Shown here piece by piece: positions 1 to 6,224 of a DNA stretch of 18,645 bases. This DNA comes from Thermoleophilia bacterium (lineage in GTDB: Bacteria; Actinomycetota; Thermoleophilia; Gaiellales; SKUG01), in assembly GCA_025964405.1 (NCBI GenBank), contig JAOPYW010000083.1:1-18645 (forward strand), read 5' to 3'. A model generated the notes under the pieces. That model saw only the letters and a list, made by a program, of their open reading frames with translations. It had not been told where the DNA came from and did no database searches. Each line of letters starts with the position of its first letter. The first letter of the stretch is position 1. A program made the translations under genes and the position numbers.

Positions 1-71
1 ACGGCCGCGATGACGAGCACCACGCGGGCGATGGTCCAGAGTGCGCGGAGCGACCAGCCGACCGCGCGCAT
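1..71 (-). CDS. N-terminus of a probable type I signal peptidase (SipW-like), cut by window edge
   Basis: The minus strand opens with an ATG at 71 and stays open to the window edge, giving 23 residues: MRAVGWSLRALWTIARVVLV followed by IAA. This is a short basic/aromatic cytoplasmic tip followed by the start of a hydrophobic membrane segment, which is how membrane-anchored type I signal peptidases begin. The identification rests mostly on position. The gene follows two secreted proteins with SipW-type signal peptides on the same strand, 70 nt after the second one stops. In TasA and camelysin loci a SipW-type peptidase is encoded beside its substrates. There is no clear Shine-Dalgarno in front of the ATG. 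The catalytic Ser/Lys region lies outside the window, so any other membrane protein remains possible. Confidence 0.45.
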   Translation of the reverse strand, partial: MRAVGWSLRALWTIARVVLVIAA

Positions 72-93
72 GGCAGGTCGGTTCGGTCTGGCC

Positions 94-125
94 GGGGTGG
101 GCGCAGTCTGGGCTGCACCCACCCC
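94..125 (-). promoter_or_regulatory. Strong RNA hairpin between the secreted-protein gene and the peptidase gene
   Basis: Arms 94-106 and 113-125 form a 13-bp stem with a 6-nt loop. The pair at 102/117 is a C-A mismatch in a plus-strand transcript but a U-G wobble in a minus-strand transcript, so the stem is continuous only in the RNA of the operon. No U-run follows. It may be a partial terminator, an mRNA-stability element or a processing stop that lowers expression of the downstream peptidase relative to its substrates. That role is inferred. Confidence 0.5.
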
Positions 126-141
126 GCGTGCGATGGTCGGG

Positions 142-753
142 CTACTGGGTCGCATTGATCGTGTAGTTGAGCGTGCCGGCTGCCGCGTTGGTGGCGCAGC
201 TCGTCTTCATGCGCACCGTGAGCGTGTAGTTCTTCACGTCGTCGGTCTCCCAGATGAGGTCGGCGCCGTTGTCGGGCAATGCCAGTGCAGTCACACCGGC
301 CGTGAAGGCTGCGCCGGTGCCGTCGGCGCCGATCGCCGTTCCCATCCCCGTGAAGTTCACGGGGAACGTGGCCGCCTTCGTGGCACCCGTTGCCGAGGTC
401 TCGCGGAAGTAGGAGACGTAGCACGCACTCGCATCGGTGCCCGTCGTCGTGAGCGATGCCGTGAACGGCAGGGTCCCCGAGTTGGTGACCTGCACGGTGC
501 CCGACTGCTCGTCACCGGGCTTCATGCCGGTCACGGCTGCCGCCAGGGTGCCAGCCCATGCCTGGTTGGGCCCGTCGCCCGCATTGGCCTTGAGGTCGAG
601 GGAGCCACCGGTCACCGATACCGTGGCCATCGTGACCTGATCGGTGAAGGTGGCGCCGGTGGTCATGACGCCGACGCTGGCGACCGCCCCGACGGCGAGC
701 GCCGACAGGAGGACGCGGCCGAGCTTGGTGGTGAGGATCGCTGTGGCTTTCAT
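142..753 (-). CDS. SipW-dependent-type signal peptide protein (TasA/camelysin-like), copy 2
   Basis: A 203-residue secreted protein. I chose the ATG at 753 because GGAG lies 7 nt upstream and the signal peptide begins directly after it. The N-terminus is a short basic stretch, a hydrophobic core (about residues 11-30) and then GATFTD, the pattern of SipW-type signal peptides, which are cleaved near that motif by a dedicated peptidase. The mature part is Thr/Ala/Gly-rich and probably beta-rich. It carries TVQVTNSG, typical of the TasA/CalY fold, and two Cys (in DASACY and TSCATN) that are conserved in the neighbouring paralogue and could form a disulfide. The paralogue lies 43 nt upstream and a probable peptidase 70 nt downstream. 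An extracellular fibre or matrix subunit is the likely role; there is no direct evidence for polymerisation. Confidence 0.82.
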   Translation of the reverse strand: MKATAILTTKLGRVLLSALAVGAVASVGVMTTGATFTDQVTMATVSVTGGSLDLKANAGDGPNQAWAGTLAAAVTGMKPGDEQSGTVQVTNSGTLPFTASLTTTGTDASACYVSYFRETSATGATKAATFPVNFTGMGTAIGADGTGAAFTAGVTALALPDNGADLIWETDDVKNYTLTVRMKTSCATNAAAGTLNYTINATQ

Positions 754-796
754 GGTGTGGCTCCGGTTCGTGTGTGGTGGGGTGTTCGGTGGTGCG

Positions 797-1435
797 TCAC
801 TGCGTTGCGTTGAAGGCGAAGTCGAGTGCGCCGCTCGCACCGTTCGTCGTGCACGAGTTCTTCATGCGTACGGTGAGGGTGAACGTCTTTACGTCGTCGG
901 TCTCCCAGACGAGGTCGGTGGCGGAGACGTCGTAGAGCGGCTGGTTCGTGACCGCCGTGGCGAACGGAGCTGTCGCTCCGTCGGTCGCCGCGCTGGAACC
1001 GAGGTTGGTGACGCTCGTCGGGAAGGTCGCGCCCTTCGTGGCGCCCGTCGCAGCCGTCTCCCGGAACCAGTAGCCGAAGCATCCGCTCGCGTCGGTGCCG
1101 GTGGTCGAGGTACGGAGCGTGAACGGGAGGTTGCCGGAGTTGGTGACCTGCACCGTCCCGAGCTGGGTGTCGCCCGGTGCCATGTTGGTGACGGCGGCCG
1201 ACAGGGTTCCGGTCCAAGCTTGGTTCGGTCCGTCTCCACCGTTCGCCTTGAGGTCGAGCGTGCCGCCCGTGACCTGCACCTGTGCCATCGTCACCTGGTC
1301 GGTGAAGGTCGCATGGGTGGTGAAGATGGCCGCACTCGCGACGGCACCCAACGCCGTCGCCGTGAGGAGGCTGCGGGTGAGTCGACGCTGCAGCCGCGAG
1401 GGTGCGCGACGGGTGGGGGAGGCGGTGGCGCACAT
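797..1435 (-). CDS. SipW-dependent-type signal peptide protein (TasA/camelysin-like), copy 1
   Basis: A 212-residue secreted protein, the first gene of the cassette and a tandem duplicate of the next one; by eye roughly 60 percent of the mature residues match. It starts at the ATG at 1435, the only good start, with GAGGAG 13 nt upstream, so initiation may be weak. The N-terminus is longer and more arginine-rich (RRAPSRLQRRLTR) than in copy 2. A hydrophobic core and ATFTDQVTMA follow. The mature region has GGTLDLKAN, GDGPNQAW, TVQVTNSG and WETDDVK, all shared with copy 2, and the same two Cys. Divergence is concentrated in the middle (about residues 140-175), a candidate surface-exposed region. 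Secreted or surface-attached structural protein is inferred from the TasA/camelysin resemblance. Confidence 0.82.
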   Translation of the reverse strand: MCATASPTRRAPSRLQRRLTRSLLTATALGAVASAAIFTTHATFTDQVTMAQVQVTGGTLDLKANGGDGPNQAWTGTLSAAVTNMAPGDTQLGTVQVTNSGNLPFTLRTSTTGTDASGCFGYWFRETAATGATKGATFPTSVTNLGSSAATDGATAPFATAVTNQPLYDVSATDLVWETDDVKTFTLTVRMKNSCTTNGASGALDFAFNATQ

Positions 1436-1689
1436 CGAAGGGGTGGAGCTCCTCGTCCGCAGCCGGGACGAGCTTGGGGAGGCTGCACCTCACCACTCGA
1501 CGTAGATTTGGGCAGTCTTGAGGAATCCGAGTGGGTTTTCACAGGCACCGGACTCAAGGATGAGGCACGTGGCCCTGCAGGAACTTTCGCCTGCGGCGGG
1601 CCAGTATCTTCCTGAAACCAGCGACGCTTTACGAAGCCTTGAGCAAGGCCCCCCGGAGGCGATTTCCGGAAGGGACGGCCCCAGAACGA
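1436..1689 (-). promoter_or_regulatory. Hairpin-rich leader/promoter region of the secreted-protein cassette
   Basis: A 254-nt non-coding stretch upstream of the first secreted-protein gene. Read on the minus strand it holds a two-part hairpin at 1602-1571 (GGCCC/GGGCC closing GCAGG/CCTGC, loop CGAAAGTT) and a second at 1558-1517 (CTTGAG-TCCG pairing with CGGA-TTC-CTCAAG, a 3-nt bulge, 19-nt loop). Two small hairpins lie upstream (GCCTT/AAGGC at about 1635-1650 and CCGGA/TCCGG at about 1654-1669). A -10-like GATACT sits at 1608-1603. If it is used, transcription would begin near 1596, inside the first inverted repeat, so that repeat could be an operator and not an RNA stem. I do not recognise a known riboswitch class. 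Confidence 0.45.
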
Positions 1690-1722
1690 CGAGCGCCCCA
1701 GCGACGTTCGCGAGGGCGCTCG
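1690..1722 (-). terminator. Terminator-like hairpin after the chemoreceptor gene
   Basis: A perfect 9-bp stem (CGAGCGCCC at 1690-1698 with GGGCGCTCG at 1714-1722), extended inside the loop by GCGA (1701-1704) and TCGC (1708-1711). It begins 15 nt past the receptor stop codon and lies between two minus-strand transcription units. There is no U-tract, as is common in GC-rich actinobacteria, so termination is probable but unproven. Confidence 0.6.
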
Positions 1723-1737
1723 AGGTCGTGCGACGGA

Positions 1738-4281
1738 TCAGGCGACGACGCGCAGTGCCTGATCGTCGTTGGTCGATGCGCCGGTGGCGGTAGCTCCGCC
1801 CCGGCCCGCTGCGAGGCGGAACCGGGAGGTGGTGTTGGTGAGCTGTTCGGCGAGCCGGGCGAGTTCCTCCGACGATGCCGCCACTTCCTCCATCGAAGCG
1901 GTGGTCTGGCTCGTGAAGGTACCGAGTTCGCGCGTCGAGGTGCCAGCGTTCGTCGCGACGTCGCCCGCCTCGGCTGCGTCTGTGGTGATGGTCTGCACCT
2001 GCCGGCTGGCGTCACCGACTGCCGCGTCGATCTCCTCGAAGGCGCTGCGTGCTCGCTGCACCAGGGCTGCGCTCTCGGTCGCCTCACGTGCCGTTCCCTC
2101 GAACAGCTTCACCGCGCGATTCGTCTCCTGCTGCATGGCGAGGACGATGCCGGCAACCGACTGAGCGGCGGTCTGGCTCTCCTCGGCAAGCTTGCGTACC
2201 TCGTCGGCGACGACCGCGAATCCGCGGCCCGCATCGCCGGCGCGCGCCGCCTCGATCGCCGCGTTGAGGGCGAGCAGGTTGGTCTGGTCGGAGATGGCCG
2301 TGATCGTGCCGATGATCGCCTCGATGCGCTGGCCGTGCTCCTCGAGCCCGAGCATCGTCGCGGAGACCTCCGTCGAGGATTGCTCGAGTGCATCCATCGC
2401 GCTCGAGGCAGCGGCCATCGCCTCGCGCCCGCCCCGGCTCCGCTCCACCACGAGCAGGTTCGCCTCGTGGGCGCCTGAAGCGCCTGCGTTCACCTGCTCG
2501 AGGATGCGTAGTTGGTCGGCGGATCCGATCTCGAGCTCGGCGACCTTCCCGGTCGCGGCCTCCATGTCGCTCGTCACCTCTCGACTCGTCGCCGAGAGTT
2601 CCTCGGATGCCGCACTGACCGATTCCGCATTGACCGTGAGTTCCTGCATCATCGAGCGCAGGTTGTCGTTCATGCGCTGGAAGGCGTGGCCCAGGACGTC
2701 GGCATCGCTCCGCGGGCTGACGTCGATCGAGAGGTCGCCGTTGGCGATGCGATCTGCGACCCGTGCCTGCTCGGAGATGTGCACGGCCAGGTCGGCGAAC
2801 TGCACGCCTGCGGTGGCCGACATCTCCCGGAGGTAGGTGACCGTGTCGCGCAGGGCGTGCCCGAGCACGTCACGTTCGCTGCGCGGTGTGGTGTCGATGT
2901 CGACGTTGCCCTGTGCCAGCTGCTCGGCGATGCGCGCTGTCTCCTGGAGGTAGTCGACCATCGACTGGAACGCCAGTCCGAGCGCGTCGCGATCGCCCCG
3001 CACGTCGATGTCGACCTCGACGTCGCCCGCTGCGATGCGGGTCGCCGCATCTGCCTTGAGCTGGAGGCTCGCCGACATCTCGCGGAACGAGGTCGCGATG
3101 CTGCCGAGCTCGTCGCGTGAGGTGACGTCGACCCGCTCGTCGAGCACGCCACGGCCGATCGAGTCGCTCGCACCCAGCAGTGCGCGGATGGCGGAGCGCA
3201 CCGACTGGTAGAAGCCGCCGAACAGGAGGAGGGCGATGGTCAGCGCGATGCCCGACACGATGAGCACCCTGGTCTGCGCTGCCGCGTATCCGTCGGTGCG
3301 GTAGACGATCAGTGCATCGAGCTCGTTCGTGGTGGCCGTCTGGAGCCGGGCGAGGCCCGCGATGGTGGCGCGCGCCGCCGTGCTTGCGCCGAGCGCGTCG
3401 AAGCGTCCCTCGACGGCATCGGTCGTCAGCTCGTTGAAGCCGCCATACGTGTCGGTGTAGGCCTCCAGCGCGGCGTCGATGTTGCGATGCCACTCGGCAT
3501 CGGTGGCGGCTCCGCGGTAGTACGTCGAATCCTTCGTGCCGGCGATGGATGTCGGGAAATTGGCTTCCAGCGTCGCCTGGTTGAATTCGATCTGGCCCAG
3601 CATGCGACTCAGGTCGAGACGGCGATCGACGAGGGCATCACCGCGGAGTCGCTCGAGCTTGATGATCTGCTGGAGGTCGGCTGCCTGCCCCACCTGCTGC
3701 ATGAGCGTCGGGATGCGGATGACGTGGTTGTCCATCAGGTAGTAGGAGTCGATGTTCGGATCGAGGATCAGGTTCGAGATGTTGCCGGCCTGCAGGATCA
3801 CCTTCGCGACCGAGTAGTCGACCACGGGGGTCCACGCGGCGTAGGCTTCCGAAGGCGTCGCGAACGTGCGCTCGGCGACGGCGTCGAACTGCTGCTGGAG
3901 CTTCCCGAACACCTCGTGGGTCTTCAGCTCGTCGCCGTCCTTCGCGTCCTCGACGGCGAGGGCCTTCAACGCGGTGCGCGCCTTCGCGACCGCACTGACG
4001 TGCGCCTCCTGGCCACCCGTGGCTCCACCGGCGAGCTTCACTGCAGCCGACTGTGCTTCCGCGAGCGCGGCGGTCACGACGGTGGCTGGCTCGATGTACC
4101 GCTCGCCGACACGCTCCTTGTCGGAGAAGTCGTGGTTGCCGCCCTGGGAGCCGAGGTACGCCTTGCCCACGTAGACCAAGGGGGTCAACAGCACGACGGC
4201 GATGATCGCGAACTTCCACGCGAACGAGACGCGTTCCAGGAGGGTACCGGTCAGGCGGAATGGAGCTGAGAGGAGATGCAT
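1738..4281 (-). CDS. Methyl-accepting chemotaxis protein with multiple HAMP domains
   Basis: An 847-residue transmembrane chemoreceptor. A short cytoplasmic tip leads to TM1 (about 21-43). An extracytoplasmic helical sensor region (44-335) contains LDPNIDSYYLMD, seen in helical-bundle sensor domains. TM2 spans about 338-358. Four HAMP-like segments follow, each with a D-x-LG signature (RDELG near 389, RDALG near 431, RDVLG near 470, ADVLG near 527). The signalling coiled coil runs from about 550 to 822. Its hairpin tip near 655-700 is canonical (DQTNLLALNAAIEAARAG and GRGFAVVADEVRKLAEES), so it should engage CheA/CheW. No C-terminal methylesterase-tethering pentapeptide is present. The in-frame ATG at 4281 is the only usable start but has no Shine-Dalgarno of its own; see the leader peptide just upstream. 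It is co-oriented with the epimerase gene 43 nt upstream and probably co-transcribed. The ligand is unknown. Confidence 0.93.
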   Translation of the reverse strand: MHLLSAPFRLTGTLLERVSFAWKFAIIAVVLLTPLVYVGKAYLGSQGGNHDFSDKERVGERYIEPATVVTAALAEAQSAAVKLAGGATGGQEAHVSAVAKARTALKALAVEDAKDGDELKTHEVFGKLQQQFDAVAERTFATPSEAYAAWTPVVDYSVAKVILQAGNISNLILDPNIDSYYLMDNHVIRIPTLMQQVGQAADLQQIIKLERLRGDALVDRRLDLSRMLGQIEFNQATLEANFPTSIAGTKDSTYYRGAATDAEWHRNIDAALEAYTDTYGGFNELTTDAVEGRFDALGASTAARATIAGLARLQTATTNELDALIVYRTDGYAAAQTRVLIVSGIALTIALLLFGGFYQSVRSAIRALLGASDSIGRGVLDERVDVTSRDELGSIATSFREMSASLQLKADAATRIAAGDVEVDIDVRGDRDALGLAFQSMVDYLQETARIAEQLAQGNVDIDTTPRSERDVLGHALRDTVTYLREMSATAGVQFADLAVHISEQARVADRIANGDLSIDVSPRSDADVLGHAFQRMNDNLRSMMQELTVNAESVSAASEELSATSREVTSDMEAATGKVAELEIGSADQLRILEQVNAGASGAHEANLLVVERSRGGREAMAAASSAMDALEQSSTEVSATMLGLEEHGQRIEAIIGTITAISDQTNLLALNAAIEAARAGDAGRGFAVVADEVRKLAEESQTAAQSVAGIVLAMQQETNRAVKLFEGTAREATESAALVQRARSAFEEIDAAVGDASRQVQTITTDAAEAGDVATNAGTSTRELGTFTSQTTASMEEVAASSEELARLAEQLTNTTSRFRLAAGRGGATATGASTNDDQALRVVA

Positions 4282-4285
4282 CTCG

Positions 4286-4309
4286 TCATGCTCGGCACCG
4301 ACCGTACAT
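4286..4309 (-). CDS. Seven-residue leader peptide upstream of the chemoreceptor
   Basis: A minimal open frame (MYGRCRA, stop TGA) whose ATG at 4309 is the first start codon after an almost ideal Shine-Dalgarno. Its stop ends 4 nt before the receptor's ATG, so ribosomes that terminate here could re-initiate on the receptor. A second ATG at 4289 overlaps the stop as ATGA but is out of frame with the receptor. Translation is inferred only from the ribosome-binding site and spacing; the peptide may have no function of its own. Confidence 0.4.
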   Translation of the reverse strand: MYGRCRA

Positions 4310-4316
4310 AACTTGA

Positions 4317-4326
4317 ATCACCTCCT
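4317..4326 (-). promoter_or_regulatory. Extended Shine-Dalgarno (AGGAGGTGAT) overlapping the epimerase stop
   Basis: Read on the minus strand this is AGGAGGTGAT, fully complementary to the 16S anti-Shine-Dalgarno over about ten bases. It overlaps the TAG stop of the epimerase gene (4327-4325). AGGAGG lies 11 nt from the leader-peptide ATG but 39 nt from the chemoreceptor ATG, too far to serve the receptor directly. No ATG, GTG or TTG in the receptor frame is closer. Confidence 0.75.
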
Positions 4327-5308
4327 ACCCGACGTGTGCATGTGTGCGAACGGAGGCGGGCTGGAGCGTCGCTACGGTTGCCGCGATGCCGTTCAGGAGG
4401 TCGGTGTCGAGTGCCACGCCGAGCTGGGCGCGCGCCGCGCTCGCATCGAGCGCGCTGTGTTCGAGTTCGCCGACGCGATGCGGTGCGTGCACGACCCCGA
4501 GGTCGAATCCGAGCTCGACCGCGATGGTTCGCCGGAGCAGCTCCACCGACACCTCGACGCCGGTTCCGACGTTGAAGCGCTGCATCGTGCCGGGTGTAGG
4601 GGCCAGCGAGCCCGACGCGACGAGCGCCTCGACGACATCACCGACGTAGATGAAGTCGCGGGTCTGCCTTCCGGAACCGTAGATCGTCACCGGCTGGTGC
4701 GCGAGCATGCTCCCCGCGAAGATCGCCACCACCCCGGCCTCGCCGTGCGGATCCTGGCGGGGTCCGTAGACGTTGGCGAGGCGGAGCACCACGTGCGACA
4801 GGCCGTGCAGCCGCGCGTGCATGCCGACGTAGGCCTCCGCCGCGAGCTTGGCCGCCCCGTAGGGCGACAGCGGTTCGGCCAGCTCGTGCTCACCCGTCGG
4901 GCGGGGTGCGCCGGCGGCATAGATCGCGCCCCCGGTCGAGGTGAACACGACTCGGGAGCACGTGGTGCGCGCGGCGGCGAGCACCGAGATCGTGCCAGCG
5001 ACGTTGATCTGCGCGTCGGTGAGGGGGTCGGCGACGGAGCGTCGAACGTCGGCCTGCGCGGCCAGGTGGTACCAGGTCGCGCGTCCGAACTCACAGGCGG
5101 CCTGTTCGAGCGCGACCGCGTCGCGGATGTCGAGCTGCAGGAACCGTGCGGCCGGGTGAACCCGGTCGGGCTGTCCCGTCGAGAGGTCGTCGATCACGAG
5201 CACGTCGTCGCCACGGGCCACGAGTGCATCGACGAGGTGGGATCCGATGAAGCCGGCTCCGCCGGTGACGACGCTGCGCTGGGGCGAGGTGATGCTGGAC
5301 GGGGTCAT
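4325..5308 (-). CDS. NAD-dependent epimerase/dehydratase (extended SDR, GalE-like)
   Basis: A 327-residue nucleotide-sugar-modifying enzyme of the extended SDR family, most like UDP-glucose 4-epimerases. The start at 5308 is supported by AAGGAG 6 nt upstream. The NAD-binding Rossmann motif TGGAGFIGS is at 15-23, the acidic residues for the adenosine ribose are in IDDLSTG (39-45), and YHLAAQADVRRSV follows at 80-92. The catalytic S/T is at 124-125 and the Tyr-x-x-x-Lys pair is Y150/K154 in SPYGAAK. RLANVYGPRQ (177-186) and RDFIYVGDV (217-225) are typical of the sugar-binding half. Exact substrate cannot be told; sugar for an exopolysaccharide or cell-surface glycan is plausible. It is the first gene of a unit with the chemoreceptor and is divergent from the response regulator. 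Confidence 0.9.
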   Translation of the reverse strand: MTPSSITSPQRSVVTGGAGFIGSHLVDALVARGDDVLVIDDLSTGQPDRVHPAARFLQLDIRDAVALEQAACEFGRATWYHLAAQADVRRSVADPLTDAQINVAGTISVLAAARTTCSRVVFTSTGGAIYAAGAPRPTGEHELAEPLSPYGAAKLAAEAYVGMHARLHGLSHVVLRLANVYGPRQDPHGEAGVVAIFAGSMLAHQPVTIYGSGRQTRDFIYVGDVVEALVASGSLAPTPGTMQRFNVGTGVEVSVELLRRTIAVELGFDLGVVHAPHRVGELEHSALDASAARAQLGVALDTDLLNGIAATVATLQPASVRTHAHVG

Positions 5309-5378
5309 GTGGCGCTCCTTGGGAGGTGGGTGTGGACGGCGGGGTGCACGTCCTGGCCCACTCAACCTGCGGCGACTG

Positions 5379-5395
5379 CATAAGCCTCCCGTGAG
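5379..5395 (-). promoter_or_regulatory. CTCAC-N5-GCTTATG motif facing the epimerase gene
   Basis: Read on the minus strand: CTCAC, GGGAG, GCTTATG. The same two half-elements with the same 5-nt spacer recur on the plus strand at 5449-5465, pointing the other way. Each copy lies about 60-70 nt before the gene it faces. It may be a regulator-binding site or a promoter with CTTATG as -10. Confidence 0.45.
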
Positions 5396-5448
5396 CGATG
5401 CGTCGGAGGTCCGTCGCGAGCACACACTTCGCATCCCATGCCGCGATT

Positions 5449-5465
5449 CTCACGCGCAGCTTATG
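5449..5465 (+). promoter_or_regulatory. CTCAC-N5-GCTTATG motif facing the response regulator gene
   Basis: CTCAC, GCGCA, GCTTATG on the plus strand, an inverted copy of the element at 5379-5395 with 53 nt between them. It ends 60 nt before the response-regulator start. The two together occupy the 217-nt divergent intergenic region (5309-5525), in which I see no other feature apart from the ribosome-binding sites. Confidence 0.45.
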
Positions 5466-5525
5466 GACACGATGCAGGATGGAGGCACGAACTCGCCTAC
5501 CGAGCCCGCCCGACCAGGAGTTGCC

Positions 5526-6224
5526 GTGAACATCCTCATCGCCGACGACGACCGTTCGATCCGTGACGCCCTCCGGCGCGCGCTCGTGCTCGCCGGCTAC
5601 GACGTGGCCGTGGCCCTCGACGGACAGGAGGCGCTCGACCAGCTCGACCGCGTGCGCCCGGACGCACTCATCCTGGACATCGGCATGCCGCAGGTCGACG
5701 GGCTCGAGGTCGCGCGACGCATGCGGGCGGCGGGTGATCGCACGCCCATCCTGATGCTGACCGCGCGTACCGAGGTGGGCGACCGCATCGAAGGGCTCGA
5801 TGCCGGCGCCGACGACTACCTCGCGAAGCCGTTCGACGTGGGTGAACTCAAGGCGCGCATCCGCGCGATGCTGCGGCGCGTCGAGGATGTCGACATCGAG
5901 GATCCGAACGGCGCACGCCAGGCCGACCCGACCTTCGCCGAGCTGCGGCTCGACTCGGGCCGACACGGGGTGCTCGTCAACGCCGAGAACTTCGTGGAGC
6001 TGACGCGCACCGAGTACCTGCTGCTCGAGCTGCTCATGGAGCACCCACGCCAGGTGCTCACCCACGACGTCATCTACGACCGCGTGTGGGGCTACGACTT
6101 CGGACCGACCTCGAACGCCCTGCGCGTCTACGTGGGCTACCTGCGTCGAAAGCTCGACGAGGCCGGCGCGAGCCAGCTGCTCCACACCATCCGCGGCGTC
6201 GGCTACGTCCTGCGTGAAGCATGA
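5526..6224 (+). CDS. OmpR-family response regulator (MprA/TcrA-like)
   Basis: A 232-residue two-component DNA-binding regulator. The GTG start at 5526 is preferred because AGGAG lies 5 nt upstream and the receiver fold begins at once (NILIADDD); an in-frame ATG at 5464 would add an unstructured tail. The receiver domain (1-115) has the acidic triad D7-D9, phospho-acceptor D51 in LILDIGMP, T79 in MLTAR and K100 in LAKPF. The C-terminal winged helix (about 140-232) contains ELTRTEYLLLELLM, VIYDRVWGYDF and RVYVGYLRRKLD, ending in IRGVGYVLREA. It overlaps the histidine kinase gene by 4 nt (ATGA), so the two are translationally coupled and form a cognate pair. It is divergent from the epimerase/chemoreceptor unit, which it might control through the inverted motif between them. 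Confidence 0.93.
   Translation: MNILIADDDRSIRDALRRALVLAGYDVAVALDGQEALDQLDRVRPDALILDIGMPQVDGLEVARRMRAAGDRTPILMLTARTEVGDRIEGLDAGADDYLAKPFDVGELKARIRAMLRRVEDVDIEDPNGARQADPTFAELRLDSGRHGVLVNAENFVELTRTEYLLLELLMEHPRQVLTHDVIYDRVWGYDFGPTSNALRVYVGYLRRKLDEAGASQLLHTIRGVGYVLREA

Noticed and set aside
1517..1689. Possible c-di-GMP (GEMM) riboswitch before the secreted-protein cassette.
   Set aside because: GAAA and CGTAAAGC-like pieces are present, but the order and the conserved core (GCAAACC ... GGGACGCAAAGCC) do not match in either orientation.
5309..5434. N-terminal extension of the epimerase to an ATG at 5434.
   Set aside because: The added 42 residues are Arg/Pro-rich and precede a start with AAGGAG at ideal spacing, so they are untranslated leader.
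5464..5525. Upstream ATG start for the response regulator.
   Set aside because: It would add an unstructured 21-residue tail, and the GTG at 5526 has a well-placed AGGAG directly before the receiver domain.
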